NCBI RefSeq assembly: GCF_902705885.1
Contig: NZ_CACSIP010000026.1
Location: forward strand, 1-64,000
Length of the DNA: 64,000 nt
Origin: Mycolicibacterium austroafricanum
GTDB taxonomy: Bacteria > Actinomycetota > Actinomycetes > Mycobacteriales > Mycobacteriaceae
Reading direction: 5' to 3'
Positions 7,057 through 14,283 of this stretch are shown in pieces. The first letter of the stretch is position 1, and every line of letters begins with the position of its first letter. The notes under the pieces are model-generated. The model was not told where the DNA came from and searched no databases. It saw nothing but the letters and a program-made list of their open reading frames with translations. The position numbers and the translations under genes are program-made.

Positions 7057-7507
7057 GACACCTGCCGAACTGCCACTGGCTACTGACACTTGTCCCGACT
7101 GCGGGTTGCGCGCCCGTGGCCCAACTGTGGTCCGTCACATGGCGTGGAGCGGCATCGTCAGCTACCGGGCAGGAAGCCGCCCTCGGCCGGCCAGCAAACG
7201 ACGAAAACGGTGGATGCCAGAGAAGCGGAGGTTGCCCGGGAAACCTGGGGAAACTTTCCTGATGGGCCGATCCAGGTGCCGGGCGTATGCTCGCTACGGT
7301 GCCGTTAGTATTTGCTTAGCCGCACCGTACTCTGGAGGTATCAGTCGCTGCCGCCGACGCCGTTGACGCACTAGCGGCGGACCGCATCCGGGAACCGGGT
7401 TAACTTTTACTCGGTTTGCACTTGGTTGTGGACTTAACTGTCGCTACGATGATCAGCAAATACGCCGCCCTGAAAACACCGCTTGTCTGCATGTGGAGGT
7501 CAACCCG
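7057..7507 (+). promoter_or_regulatory. Long espR upstream region with promoter
   Basis: A 451-bp stretch without a credible gene. The best promoter is TTGGTT (7422-7427), a 17-bp spacer and TACGAT (7445-7450), giving a leader of about 50 nt before the espR ATG. The ribosome site GGAGG is at 7495-7499. The region is more AT-rich near the promoter (GTTAACTTTTAC, 7399-7410) than its surroundings. A long upstream region suits a gene known in M. tuberculosis to be controlled by PhoP and by EspR itself, but I could not identify individual sites. Confidence 0.6.
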
Positions 7508-7906
7508 ATGAGCAATACGTTCGCCGCTCGCCTGAACCGGCTGTTCGACGTCGTCTACCCGCCAGGACGCGGCCCGCACACCTCGGCCGAGGTGATCGCC
7601 GCCCTCAAGGCCGAAGGCGTGACGATGTCCGCGCCGTACCTGTCGCAGCTGCGGTCCGGCAACCGAACCAACCCGTCTCAGGCAACGATGGCGGCGCTTG
7701 CCAACTTCTTCCGGATCAAGCCCGCGTACTTCACCGACGACGAGTACTACGAGAAGCTCGACAAGGAGCTCACCTGGCTGGCCGGGATGCGCGACGAAGG
7801 TGTTCGCCGGATTGCGGCGCGCACGGTCGGGTTGTCCGCCGAGGCGAAGCAGGACATCTCGCAGAAGGTCGACGAACTGCGTCGTCGCGAGAATCTGGAT
7901 AATTAG
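7508..7906 (+). CDS. espR: EspR nucleoid-associated / transcriptional regulator
   Basis: A 132-residue XRE-type helix-turn-helix protein, the same length as M. tuberculosis EspR, which activates the espACD locus and acts as a nucleoid protein. The N-terminal MSNTFAARLNRLFDVVYPPG and the helix-turn-helix TMSAPYLSQLRSGNRTNPS are nearly as in EspR. The C-terminal dimerisation helices end RTVGLSAEAKQDISQKV. ATG 7508 is chosen because GGAGG lies 8 bp upstream; a GTG at 7493 would put that site inside the gene. EspR is not secreted by signal peptide. It converges, with 4 bp overlap, on an inserted gene pair encoding an ImmA/IrrE-type peptidase and a 7-TM protein. Confidence 0.95.
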   Translation: MSNTFAARLNRLFDVVYPPGRGPHTSAEVIAALKAEGVTMSAPYLSQLRSGNRTNPSQATMAALANFFRIKPAYFTDDEYYEKLDKELTWLAGMRDEGVRRIAARTVGLSAEAKQDISQKVDELRRRENLDN

Positions 7907-9105
7907 CCCGGTTCAGATGTCGGCTGGTCAGCCGGCGAATCAGTCTCGGCCCGGGCACTCCTTCTGGCGGTTGCGGACTCAGGCGTGAGGCGGCGGAACT
8001 GGCGTGCGATCTCGAGGATCCATTCCCGGTCCGAGTAGGTAGCCGGTTGACGGAGCCAGGCCAGACCCGGAAACGTCCTGTGTGCGCTACGTGGTGTGGC
8101 GTCGCTACCGGCGTGCAGCCACCTGGCAATGACTTCGGCCTGCTCGACCGGCGATACCTCCGGTGGGTCCAGGTCGGCGAGATCGCCGGACCCGCCGTGT
8201 ATCGTCGCGGCCGCGTCCACGCGGCGTAACGCGCCGTCGGCAGCTGTGGCCTCCAGGAACAACGCATCGGAGATCAGGGACATCCGCTCGGCCACCCGGA
8301 AGACCAGTGGTCCCCGGGGCCGGACCCCGATCCCGACATCGGGATGGCGGCGGCCGAGTTCGTCGAGAAGCGGTTGGATCATCCGCAGCTCCCGCCGCGC
8401 CCCGAACCAGTCCTCCAGGCTGGGCAGCAGCGATCCGGCGGCGATGACGAGCATCGCGCACCCCAGCAGGGTCGCCGCGGCGCCGATCCCGACGAGCCCG
8501 GTGGTGCCGACGGCACGCAGCATGACAAACGCCAGCGCAAGCACGATCAGCACGATCCCGAGCGTGAACACGAACAGTGCCCGCCCGCGACGGGTGCGGT
8601 TGGAGTGCCGAAGGCCCGCCCACACCACCAGGCTGAGCGCCAGAAGCACGTACAGCATCGGGAGCAACCATGGCAGCGACGTGCCGCCGGAGCCGAGATT
8701 GCGTCTGAGGTACTCCTCCGGCGACATCTCCGGTTGGGGTCCGCCGGCGAAGAACAGGGCCAGGCTAACGCCGGCGATCAGGGCCGCAACGCTGTACTGC
8801 GCGATGGCGATCTTCTTCGCCGTCGCCGGAGTCCGCACCGAAGACACCGTGGTGATCATCACGCAGCTGCCAGCGGCGCAGCCGATCAGCGCCACCTGAC
8901 TGAGCCCGATCGAGATGTTCGGCCACTTCAGCAGCGTGTCGATCAACAGCGTGAGCGGCTGCCAGTTGAGTGCCGCCACCACGCCCAGGCTGCCGAGCGC
9001 CAAGATCATCGCCGCGCTCACCAGCGACTGCTTGTTGACCAGCGCCCACCCGATGCGCAGGCCGGTGGCCAATCCCAGGAGACCGGCGATCACCCAGACG
9101 ATCAA
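7903..9105 (-). CDS. Seven-TM protein, MAB_1171c-type putative transporter (DUF6545-like)
   Basis: A protein of about 400 residues with seven predicted membrane helices in the first 260, among them LIVWVIAGLLGLATG at the N-terminus and GLVGIGAAATLLGCAMLVIA as the last, then a cytosolic domain of about 130 residues (LRMIQPLLDELGRRHPDV, FRVAERMSLISDALFLEA). This plan recalls actinobacterial MAB_1171c-family membrane proteins, whose C-terminal domain is DUF6545. A TTG at 9105 overlaps the stop of the upstream peptidase gene and has GGAGAGG 8 bp before it; a GTG at 9093 is the alternative. The pair is therefore translationally coupled. The substrate is unknown, and transport itself is inferred only from topology. 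Confidence 0.72.
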   Translation of the reverse strand: MIVWVIAGLLGLATGLRIGWALVNKQSLVSAAMILALGSLGVVAALNWQPLTLLIDTLLKWPNISIGLSQVALIGCAAGSCVMITTVSSVRTPATAKKIAIAQYSVAALIAGVSLALFFAGGPQPEMSPEEYLRRNLGSGGTSLPWLLPMLYVLLALSLVVWAGLRHSNRTRRGRALFVFTLGIVLIVLALAFVMLRAVGTTGLVGIGAAATLLGCAMLVIAAGSLLPSLEDWFGARRELRMIQPLLDELGRRHPDVGIGVRPRGPLVFRVAERMSLISDALFLEATAADGALRRVDAAATIHGGSGDLADLDPPEVSPVEQAEVIARWLHAGSDATPRSAHRTFPGLAWLRQPATYSDREWILEIARQFRRLTPESATARRSARAETDSPADQPTSEPG

Positions 9106-9593
9106 CCAAACGCCTCTCCGAGGCGGACCTGGACGATCGACGCGCGGTCGGAGGGAAGCCGGCCCAGACGGTAGATCAGCAGCGCCGCGAAGTCCTCGGC
9201 TTCCTGCTCCGCATCCTCCCCGCTCGGACCCATACATCCGGTCCGCTGGTTGAGCATGTAACCGATGAGCTCGGAACTGGCCATCTCGGTGTTCTCCCTG
9301 GCCGCCTGGACCACCGGGATTCCCTCGTGCCCCAGGACGAGATGGCCGAGCTCGTGCGCCAGCGTGCGATCCCAGGCGGGCAACCCCTTCTGGATCAGGA
9401 ACACGTCGTGGTCCGCGAACTGGCGCCATTGACCGCATACGCCGGGCGGCAGGTCGGCCATCGTGATCTCGATCGACCTTCCACGGTTCGCGCCGACCGC
9501 GTCGACCAGCCGGGTCAGCGACACCTCCCCCTGCTTCGGGGCGAGGTCGAGAACCTCATTGACCGCGCGGGTGACGCGCCGACTCGCAGGCAT
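9102..9593 (-). CDS. ImmA/IrrE-type (DUF955) metallopeptidase
   Basis: A 163-residue protein with a zinc-peptidase motif AHELGHLVLGHEG (HExxH, about residue 80) and a downstream EQEAEDFAALLIYRL helix that supplies the third ligand, as in ImmA/IrrE proteins. Such peptidases typically cut or sense XRE-family repressors. It has a good ribosome site (GAGAGGGGG 4 bp before ATG 9593). The gene is absent between espR and Rv3850 in M. tuberculosis. Here it sits, with its coupled membrane protein, directly facing espR, itself an XRE-type regulator. In other actinomycetes the same trio (HTH, DUF955 peptidase often labelled toxin, MAB_1171c-type protein) recurs, as far as I recall. Confidence 0.82.
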   Translation of the reverse strand: MPASRRVTRAVNEVLDLAPKQGEVSLTRLVDAVGANRGRSIEITMADLPPGVCGQWRQFADHDVFLIQKGLPAWDRTLAHELGHLVLGHEGIPVVQAARENTEMASSELIGYMLNQRTGCMGPSGEDAEQEAEDFAALLIYRLGRLPSDRASIVQVRLGEAFG

Positions 9594-9654
9594 GTGACCC
9601 CCTCTCCGTGTCGTTCACTATCCGCCGCTCACTGTTGCAAAGCGACCGTTCTTG

Positions 9655-10764
9655 TCAGTTCATGTACCTGGAAATGCCGCTGGTGCGCACCGCGTGCCCC
9701 GCTTTGGCCTGGCGGTACCCCAGCAATCCGCCGGCGCCGGTGAGCACCAGGATTCCCGCCAGCCCCGGTACCGCGAGCACGGCGATCTGCGCGAAGCCGG
9801 CGCCACGCAGATACTCGACGTACCCGGCCCGGTAGGACGGCGACCCCACCGCGACGTTGCTGCCGGAGGCGGCGGGCGGCGCCTGCCGGGCGGGTCGCGA
9901 TTCGGCGGTCCCTTGCCGTGGACCGTTGGACAGCGCGGAACCCGTCCCGCCACCGCTGGGTCCCGGCCTCGGACCGGCGCCGATCGGAGCCGGGACGAGC
10001 ACGGGCACGCTCACCGGAACCCCGGCCACCCCGCTGTCCGCCACCCCGCCGACCGGCACGGTGTCGACGATGTCGGGATCGATCGGTTCGCCGAGCGGCG
10101 GCGAGAACTCCGGGGGCACCGCCCGTGGGGGGACGGTGAACGGAAGCCGGGCGGGTGGTTCCGCCTCGCGACGGCCGCCGCTGCTGTCGGATACCGGTGG
10201 TTCGTCGGTGTCGGGATCCGGCCAGGGCCACCAGGGCGGGCAGTCCCAATCCCGCTCCGGGTTCTCACAGCACGGTGGCCACAGCTTCCTGTCCCCTGCC
10301 GCCTCCGCGTCACGACCGAGGACGTCGAGACCATCCTCCAACGCCACCTCGGGATCCACGTCGGCCGCGGGTTCGTCGACCTGCTCAGACTGCTCGTCCT
10401 CCTCGTCCTCATGAGCCGCCGGTTCGCGATCGGCGGGGTCCGCCGGCTCCCGGTCGGTCCGATCGGCAGGGGCCTCGCGATCGGGGCCGCTGGGGTTCTC
10501 CGCGGTGTCGGGCTGACGGACGCTCGACGACGTGCCGGACTTGCTGCCCGACGTGTCCGTCCTGCCCGATGTGTCCGACTTCCTGCCCGATGTGTCCGAC
10601 TTCCTACCCGATGTCTCCGTCCGGCCCGATGTCTCCGTCCGGCCCGATGTCTCGCCGGTTGACTGTCCTGGGTCGGCGAACGCAGTGGCGGCGCCGACAC
10701 CACTAGTCAGCAGCCAGGAAGCGACGAGGCAGGCCGCCGCAGCCATCCGCGCACGCGAACCCAC
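9655..10764 (-). CDS. Secreted Ser/Thr-Gly repeat and acidic protein with C-terminal anchor helix
   Basis: A 369-residue protein of unknown function. GTG 10764 follows GAGGGG. A signal peptide (MAAAACLVASWLLTSGVGA, then ATAFA-DPG) leads to a repeat tract built on TSGRTE, TSGRKSD and TSGSKSG units, a strongly acidic Asp/Glu/Pro region, a Cys/Trp-rich patch (CCENPERDWDCPPWWPWP) and a long Pro/Gly linker. One hydrophobic helix near the C-terminus (IAVLAVPGLAGILVLTGAGG) and a short basic tail would anchor it in the membrane. The plan suggests a cell-envelope spacer or stalk. The repeat DNA (10557-10656, units of 18-21 bp) can expand or shrink in frame. It lies in the block inserted after espR. 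Confidence 0.7.
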   Translation of the reverse strand: MGSRARMAAAACLVASWLLTSGVGAATAFADPGQSTGETSGRTETSGRTETSGRKSDTSGRKSDTSGRTDTSGSKSGTSSSVRQPDTAENPSGPDREAPADRTDREPADPADREPAAHEDEEDEQSEQVDEPAADVDPEVALEDGLDVLGRDAEAAGDRKLWPPCCENPERDWDCPPWWPWPDPDTDEPPVSDSSGGRREAEPPARLPFTVPPRAVPPEFSPPLGEPIDPDIVDTVPVGGVADSGVAGVPVSVPVLVPAPIGAGPRPGPSGGGTGSALSNGPRQGTAESRPARQAPPAASGSNVAVGSPSYRAGYVEYLRGAGFAQIAVLAVPGLAGILVLTGAGGLLGYRQAKAGHAVRTSGISRYMN

Positions 10765-10993
10765 GTCGTCACCACCCCTCGACGTACATGGCCGTCGACG
10801 TCGCCGGCGCCGTTTGACCAGATGATTGGTCCAATTCTCGCACAATCGCGATGTGCGGTTTGCTGAGAAGCCCAAACGCCTCGGTCGTCGGGCCGCGGCG
10901 ACCGAGGGGCGGACCGAACGCTAGGGTTTGGTCAGCGTGACCGCCGAACATCCGGCGGGATGTGTCGACGACAAGATCTGGGAGGCCGCAGGG

Positions 10994-11650
10994 ATGAGCC
11001 TGTTCAAGCGACGCAAATCCCGAGCTACCCGAAGGGCTGAAGCCCGCGCCATCAAGGCGAAGGCGAAGCTGGAAGCCAAGCTGTCGGCCAAGAACGACGT
11101 CCGTCGGTTCAAAGCGGAACAGAAGGCGCAGGCTCGCGCACTCAAGGCACAACTCAAGGCCCAGCGTGACAGCGACAGGACCGCGCTCAAGGTTGCTGAA
11201 ACAGAACTGAAGGCGGTCCGTGAGGGCAAGCTGTTCTCCCCCACGAAGGTTCGCAGGGCGCTGACCGTGTCGCGTTTGCTCGCTCCGGTGGTGGTGCCTC
11301 TGGTGTATCGCGCGTCGATCGCCGCCCGCGGGCTGATCGACGAACGTCGCGCAGACAAGCTCGGTGTTCCGCTGAGCCAACTCGGACAGTTCTCCGGGCA
11401 CGGCGCCCAGTTCTCGGCCCGCATCGCCGGTGCTGAGCACTCCCTGCGTCAGTTGTCGGCGAAGAAGCCGAAGGATGCGGAGACCAAGCAGTTCGTCAAC
11501 GCCGTCACCGAGCGCCTCAGCGATCTGGCGGCAGCGGTCACCGCGGCCGAGAACATGCCGACCGCACGCCGTCGGGCGGCGCACGCCGCGATCGCCGAAC
11601 AGCTCGACGGAATCGACGCCGACCTGATGGCGCGCCTGGGCGTGGCCTGA
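10994..11650 (+). CDS. Lys/Ala-rich conserved protein (DUF6474, Rv3850-like)
   Basis: A 218-residue protein. The first 100 residues are a highly basic, Ala/Lys/Arg-rich helix (MSLFKRRKSRATRRAEA and onward), probably a coiled coil. They are followed by an amphipathic region (RALTVSRLLAPVVVPLVYRA) that could touch the membrane, and a helical C-terminal domain. ATG 10994 follows GGGAGG; the upstream GTG at 10928 is rejected. Length and place downstream of espR match Rv3850. Function is unknown. The basic coil would suit nucleic-acid or membrane binding, but this is only composition. Confidence 0.78.
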   Translation: MSLFKRRKSRATRRAEARAIKAKAKLEAKLSAKNDVRRFKAEQKAQARALKAQLKAQRDSDRTALKVAETELKAVREGKLFSPTKVRRALTVSRLLAPVVVPLVYRASIAARGLIDERRADKLGVPLSQLGQFSGHGAQFSARIAGAEHSLRQLSAKKPKDAETKQFVNAVTERLSDLAAAVTAAENMPTARRRAAHAAIAEQLDGIDADLMARLGVA

Positions 11651-11660
11651 CCCTCGATCG

Positions 11661-12230
11661 ATGAGAACACTCCAACGCGAGCTACCTGCCGTCGTCACCC
11701 GGCTCGTCGCCGTGGCCGTCCTGACCGTCGGGCTCGTCACCGGTGCGCTGGCGACGGCCGGTGTGGCGGCCGCCCACGCCGCGAGGATCGCCGAGGATCC
11801 CGCCGAGAACTCCCAGCTGACCGAGGCGCCGACCCGGGTGAGTGCGACGTTCAACGAACCGATGCAGGCCGAGTTCGCGGCGATGACCGTGATCGGTCCC
11901 GACGGTGTCGGCTGGTCCGACGGCGACCCCGCCGTCGACGGGCCGGTGATCAGCGTCGGAGTGCGTCCCGGGGCCCCAGCCGGGGACTACACCGTGAACT
12001 ACCGGGCCACCTCCGCCGACGGGCATGTCGTGTCGGGCTCGTGGTCGTACCGTCTGCTGCCGGCGGCCGGTGCTGCCCCGCCGCCGGCGACATCGCCGGC
12101 GCCCGCCCCGGCCGCCCCGCCGCCGGCATCGGACACCGACGCCGACGGGCTGCCGATCTGGCCGTTCGTCGCCGGGGTGACAGTGCTTGTGGCCGCCGGC
12201 GCGTTATGGGCGGTTCGGCGCAATTCGTGA
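11661..12230 (+). CDS. CopC-domain copper-binding protein with C-terminal TM anchor
   Basis: A 189-residue secreted protein. A long signal peptide ends at AAAHA, giving a mature N-terminus near His-Ala-Ala-Arg; in CopC proteins the N-terminal His is a Cu(II) ligand. The CopC fold follows: IAEDPAENSQLTEAPTRV, ATFNEPMQAEF and the conserved TSADGHVVSGSWSYRL, whose His is another ligand. A Pro/Ala linker and a final helix (IWPFVAGVTVLVAAGALWAV) anchor it. The stop overlaps the start of the copD-like gene. These copper proteins shuttle or store extracytoplasmic copper. The pair lies between the Rv3850-like gene and hns. Confidence 0.85.
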   Translation: MRTLQRELPAVVTRLVAVAVLTVGLVTGALATAGVAAAHAARIAEDPAENSQLTEAPTRVSATFNEPMQAEFAAMTVIGPDGVGWSDGDPAVDGPVISVGVRPGAPAGDYTVNYRATSADGHVVSGSWSYRLLPAAGAAPPPATSPAPAPAAPPPASDTDADGLPIWPFVAGVTVLVAAGALWAVRRNS

Positions 12231-13150
12231 CCCATCGCCGGGCGGTGGCCGGTGCCGTGTTCGTCACCGTGTCGGCAGGCGTGACGGCGTGGGCGCTGGC
12301 CTATCCCGCCGCTCCGTTGGCCCCGGCGCTGGCCAGGGCCCTCGCTGACGGTGCCGCCGTCCTCACGCTCGGGCTGGCCGTGGTGCCCGCGCTGGACACC
12401 GGCCGCCATCGCGACGAACTCATCCGGACTGCACGGGCGCCGCTGGTCGTCGCCGCGGCGATCTGGCTGGTCACCGAGCTGGTCCGGCTGGTCCTCGCGA
12501 CCGCCGAGGCGACCGGGACCGACGTCACCAGCCTCGGGGCGCGCACCGTCGTCGCGTTCACGATGGACACCGCGCCGGGACGAGCGGGCCTGGTCACGGT
12601 CGTCGCCGCAGGGGCGGTGGGGGTGATCGCGTCACTGGCGCCGCGGTCGGTGCCGGTGTGTGTTGTCGCCGCCGGCCTGGCCGGCATCGGCGTCGTCGGG
12701 CATCCGCTCACCGGGCACCTGTCGCTCAGCGCGTGGGGCGGCGTCGCGATCGCGGTGCACGCACTGGCAGCGGCCCTGTGGTGCGGGGTGCTCGCCGCGC
12801 TGGTGCTCACCGTCGACCACCGCGGCCAGTGGGCGCGGCTGTTGCCGCGGTTCTCCCAGCTCTCCCTGGTGTGTGTCGCGGTGCTGCTTGCGGCGGGCGT
12901 CCTCGGCGCTGCGGTGGTGCTCCGGTCACCTGTCGACCTGTACGCGACTGGCTACGGCAGGGTGCTGACCGCCAAGGTCGTGCTCACCGTCGTGCTCGTG
13001 GTGCTGGCCTGGCGTAATCGGTCGAGCTGGCTTCCCGCCGCCCGCGCCCACCGGGCCACCTCCGTCGTGTCGCGAGCGCGGGCATACACCGAGCTGGGAC
13101 TGATGGCGGTGACGCTGGCCGCGGCCGCCACACTGGCGGTGACCGGATGA
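12227..13150 (+). CDS. CopD-family membrane protein
   Basis: A 307-residue protein with about eight hydrophobic helices, matching the CopD domain found beside or fused to CopC. Helix-borne His residues (GHPLTGHLSLSAWGG, VAIAVHALAAALWCG) are the typical CopD metal-site pattern. GTG 12227 overlaps the copC stop as GTGA and is preferred. ATG 12206 in the same frame is an alternative. CopC-CopD pairs are thought to move copper across the membrane for cuproenzyme supply or resistance; direction cannot be read from sequence. Confidence 0.82.
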   Translation: MTHRRAVAGAVFVTVSAGVTAWALAYPAAPLAPALARALADGAAVLTLGLAVVPALDTGRHRDELIRTARAPLVVAAAIWLVTELVRLVLATAEATGTDVTSLGARTVVAFTMDTAPGRAGLVTVVAAGAVGVIASLAPRSVPVCVVAAGLAGIGVVGHPLTGHLSLSAWGGVAIAVHALAAALWCGVLAALVLTVDHRGQWARLLPRFSQLSLVCVAVLLAAGVLGAAVVLRSPVDLYATGYGRVLTAKVVLTVVLVVLAWRNRSSWLPAARAHRATSVVSRARAYTELGLMAVTLAAAATLAVTG

Positions 13151-13229
13151 CACCGGGAATCCGGCCGATAGGCGACCTGGCATGATGGGGAACACTGCCG
13201 GGTGCAGACTACTCAAAAGGAGCAGCGAC

Positions 13230-13685
13230 ATGGCAGACCAGCCGGATCGGCCCGACGAAAGTCCCGATGCCGCAACCCCTGCAAATGAGCCGCCGCCGGC
13301 GACCAAGCCCCCCGCCGCGAAGACGGCCACGCCCGCCAAGAAGGCTCAACCGGTGAAGAAGGCGCCCGCGAAGAAGGCAGCAGCCGCCAAGAAATCGGCG
13401 CCCGCCAAGAAGGCCACACCGGCTAAGAAGGCGCCCGCGAAAAAGTCCCAACCGGCTGCCACCAAGCTCGTCGCAACCAACGGCGACCTCAGTACCGCTG
13501 CCAACGAGGCTGCAGCACAAGCGAAGTCGGCGGTCGCCACCGCCAGCAACGCCGTCTCCGGTCCCCCGCCGGCCCAGCCTGCGGACAACGTAACGTCGCG
13601 TCTGCCCATCGCGGCCGCGCTGCTCACCGCGCTGCTCGCCATCGCCGCGGTGGTGTATGTGGCACGGCGCGGCAACGACGACTGA
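13230..13685 (+). CDS. hns: Membrane-anchored histone-like protein Hns (Rv3852-like)
   Basis: A 151-residue protein with a long basic repeat of Pro-Ala-Lys-Lys-Ala pentapeptides (for example PAKKAQPVKKAPAKKA, residues about 35-90), the DNA-binding part. A spacer follows, then one C-terminal helix (LPIAAALLTALLAIAAVVYV) ending in a short polar tail. This is the layout of M. tuberculosis Rv3852 (Hns), which binds DNA and is tied to the membrane. AAAAGGAG lies 6 bp before ATG 13230; upstream in-frame starts are rejected. It precedes rraA, as in M. tuberculosis. Confidence 0.88.
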   Translation: MADQPDRPDESPDAATPANEPPPATKPPAAKTATPAKKAQPVKKAPAKKAAAAKKSAPAKKATPAKKAPAKKSQPAATKLVATNGDLSTAANEAAAQAKSAVATASNAVSGPPPAQPADNVTSRLPIAAALLTALLAIAAVVYVARRGNDD

Positions 13686-13739
13686 CGCCGACGTCGAACC
13701 GGGGCTCGCACAGTTCGTGCACGACGTCATAATGGCGCG

Positions 13740-14228
13740 GTGACCGTTACGCCGCGCCCCACCGCCGACCTCGTCGACGACATCGGCCCCGACGTCCGTA
13801 GCTGCGATCTGCAGCTCACCCAGTACGGTGGCCGTTCATCGTTCGCCGGACCCATCACCACGGTGCGTTGCTTCGAGGACAACGCGCTGCTCAAGTCGGT
13901 GCTCGGCGAACCGGGCGATGGTGGGGTACTGGTGATCGACGGCGCCGGATCCGTGCACACCGCGCTGGTCGGCGACGTGATCGCCGAACTCGGCCGTGCC
14001 AACGGGTGGTCCGGCCTGATCATCAACGGCGCGGTGCGGGACGCGGCGACCCTGCGCACGCTCGACATCGGCATCAAGGCGCTGGGCACCAATCCGCGCA
14101 AGAGCACCAAGACCGGTGACGGGGTGCGCGATGCGGCAGTGGAGTTCGGCGGCGTGGTGTTCGTCCCCGGCCAGATCGCCTACAGCGACGACGACGGGAT
14201 TGTTGTCGTCGCCGCAGGCGACCAATAG
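13740..14228 (+). CDS. rraA: RraA-like protein (Rv3853)
   Basis: A 162-residue RraA-family protein. In E. coli RraA inhibits RNase E; some relatives are 4-hydroxy-4-methyl-2-oxoglutarate aldolases. An earlier label, MenG, is not supported for this family. The core motifs GGRSSFAGPITTVRCFEDN, GDVIAELGRANGWSGLIING and AVRDAATL with the substrate loop are present. The start is GTG 13740. The last codons and stop are part of a 26-bp tandem duplication that continues into the downstream gap, so the C-terminal AAGDQ has been copied outside the gene. Confidence 0.88.
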   Translation: MTVTPRPTADLVDDIGPDVRSCDLQLTQYGGRSSFAGPITTVRCFEDNALLKSVLGEPGDGGVLVIDGAGSVHTALVGDVIAELGRANGWSGLIINGAVRDAATLRTLDIGIKALGTNPRKSTKTGDGVRDAAVEFGGVVFVPGQIAYSDDDGIVVVAAGDQ

Positions 14229-14276
14229 CCGTCGTCGCCGCAGGCGACCAATAGCCGTCGTCGCCGGAGGCTGACC
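14205..14276 (+). repeat. 26-bp tandem repeat spanning the rraA stop codon
   Basis: Two identical 26-bp copies (14205-14230 and 14231-14256), beginning GTCGTCGCCGCAGGCGACC and ending AATAGCC, are followed by a partial, diverged third copy from 14257. Copy 1 contains the last rraA codons and the TAG stop. Each copy can fold on GTCGCC/GGCGAC. This looks like a slippage duplication between the convergent rraA and ethA genes. It may double as a weak terminator. Confidence 0.85.
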
Positions 14277-14283
14277 GGCCTGG

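Noticed and set aside
13740..14228. Naming rraA as menG (menaquinone methyltransferase)
   Set aside because: There is no SAM-binding motif; the sequence is that of the RraA family.
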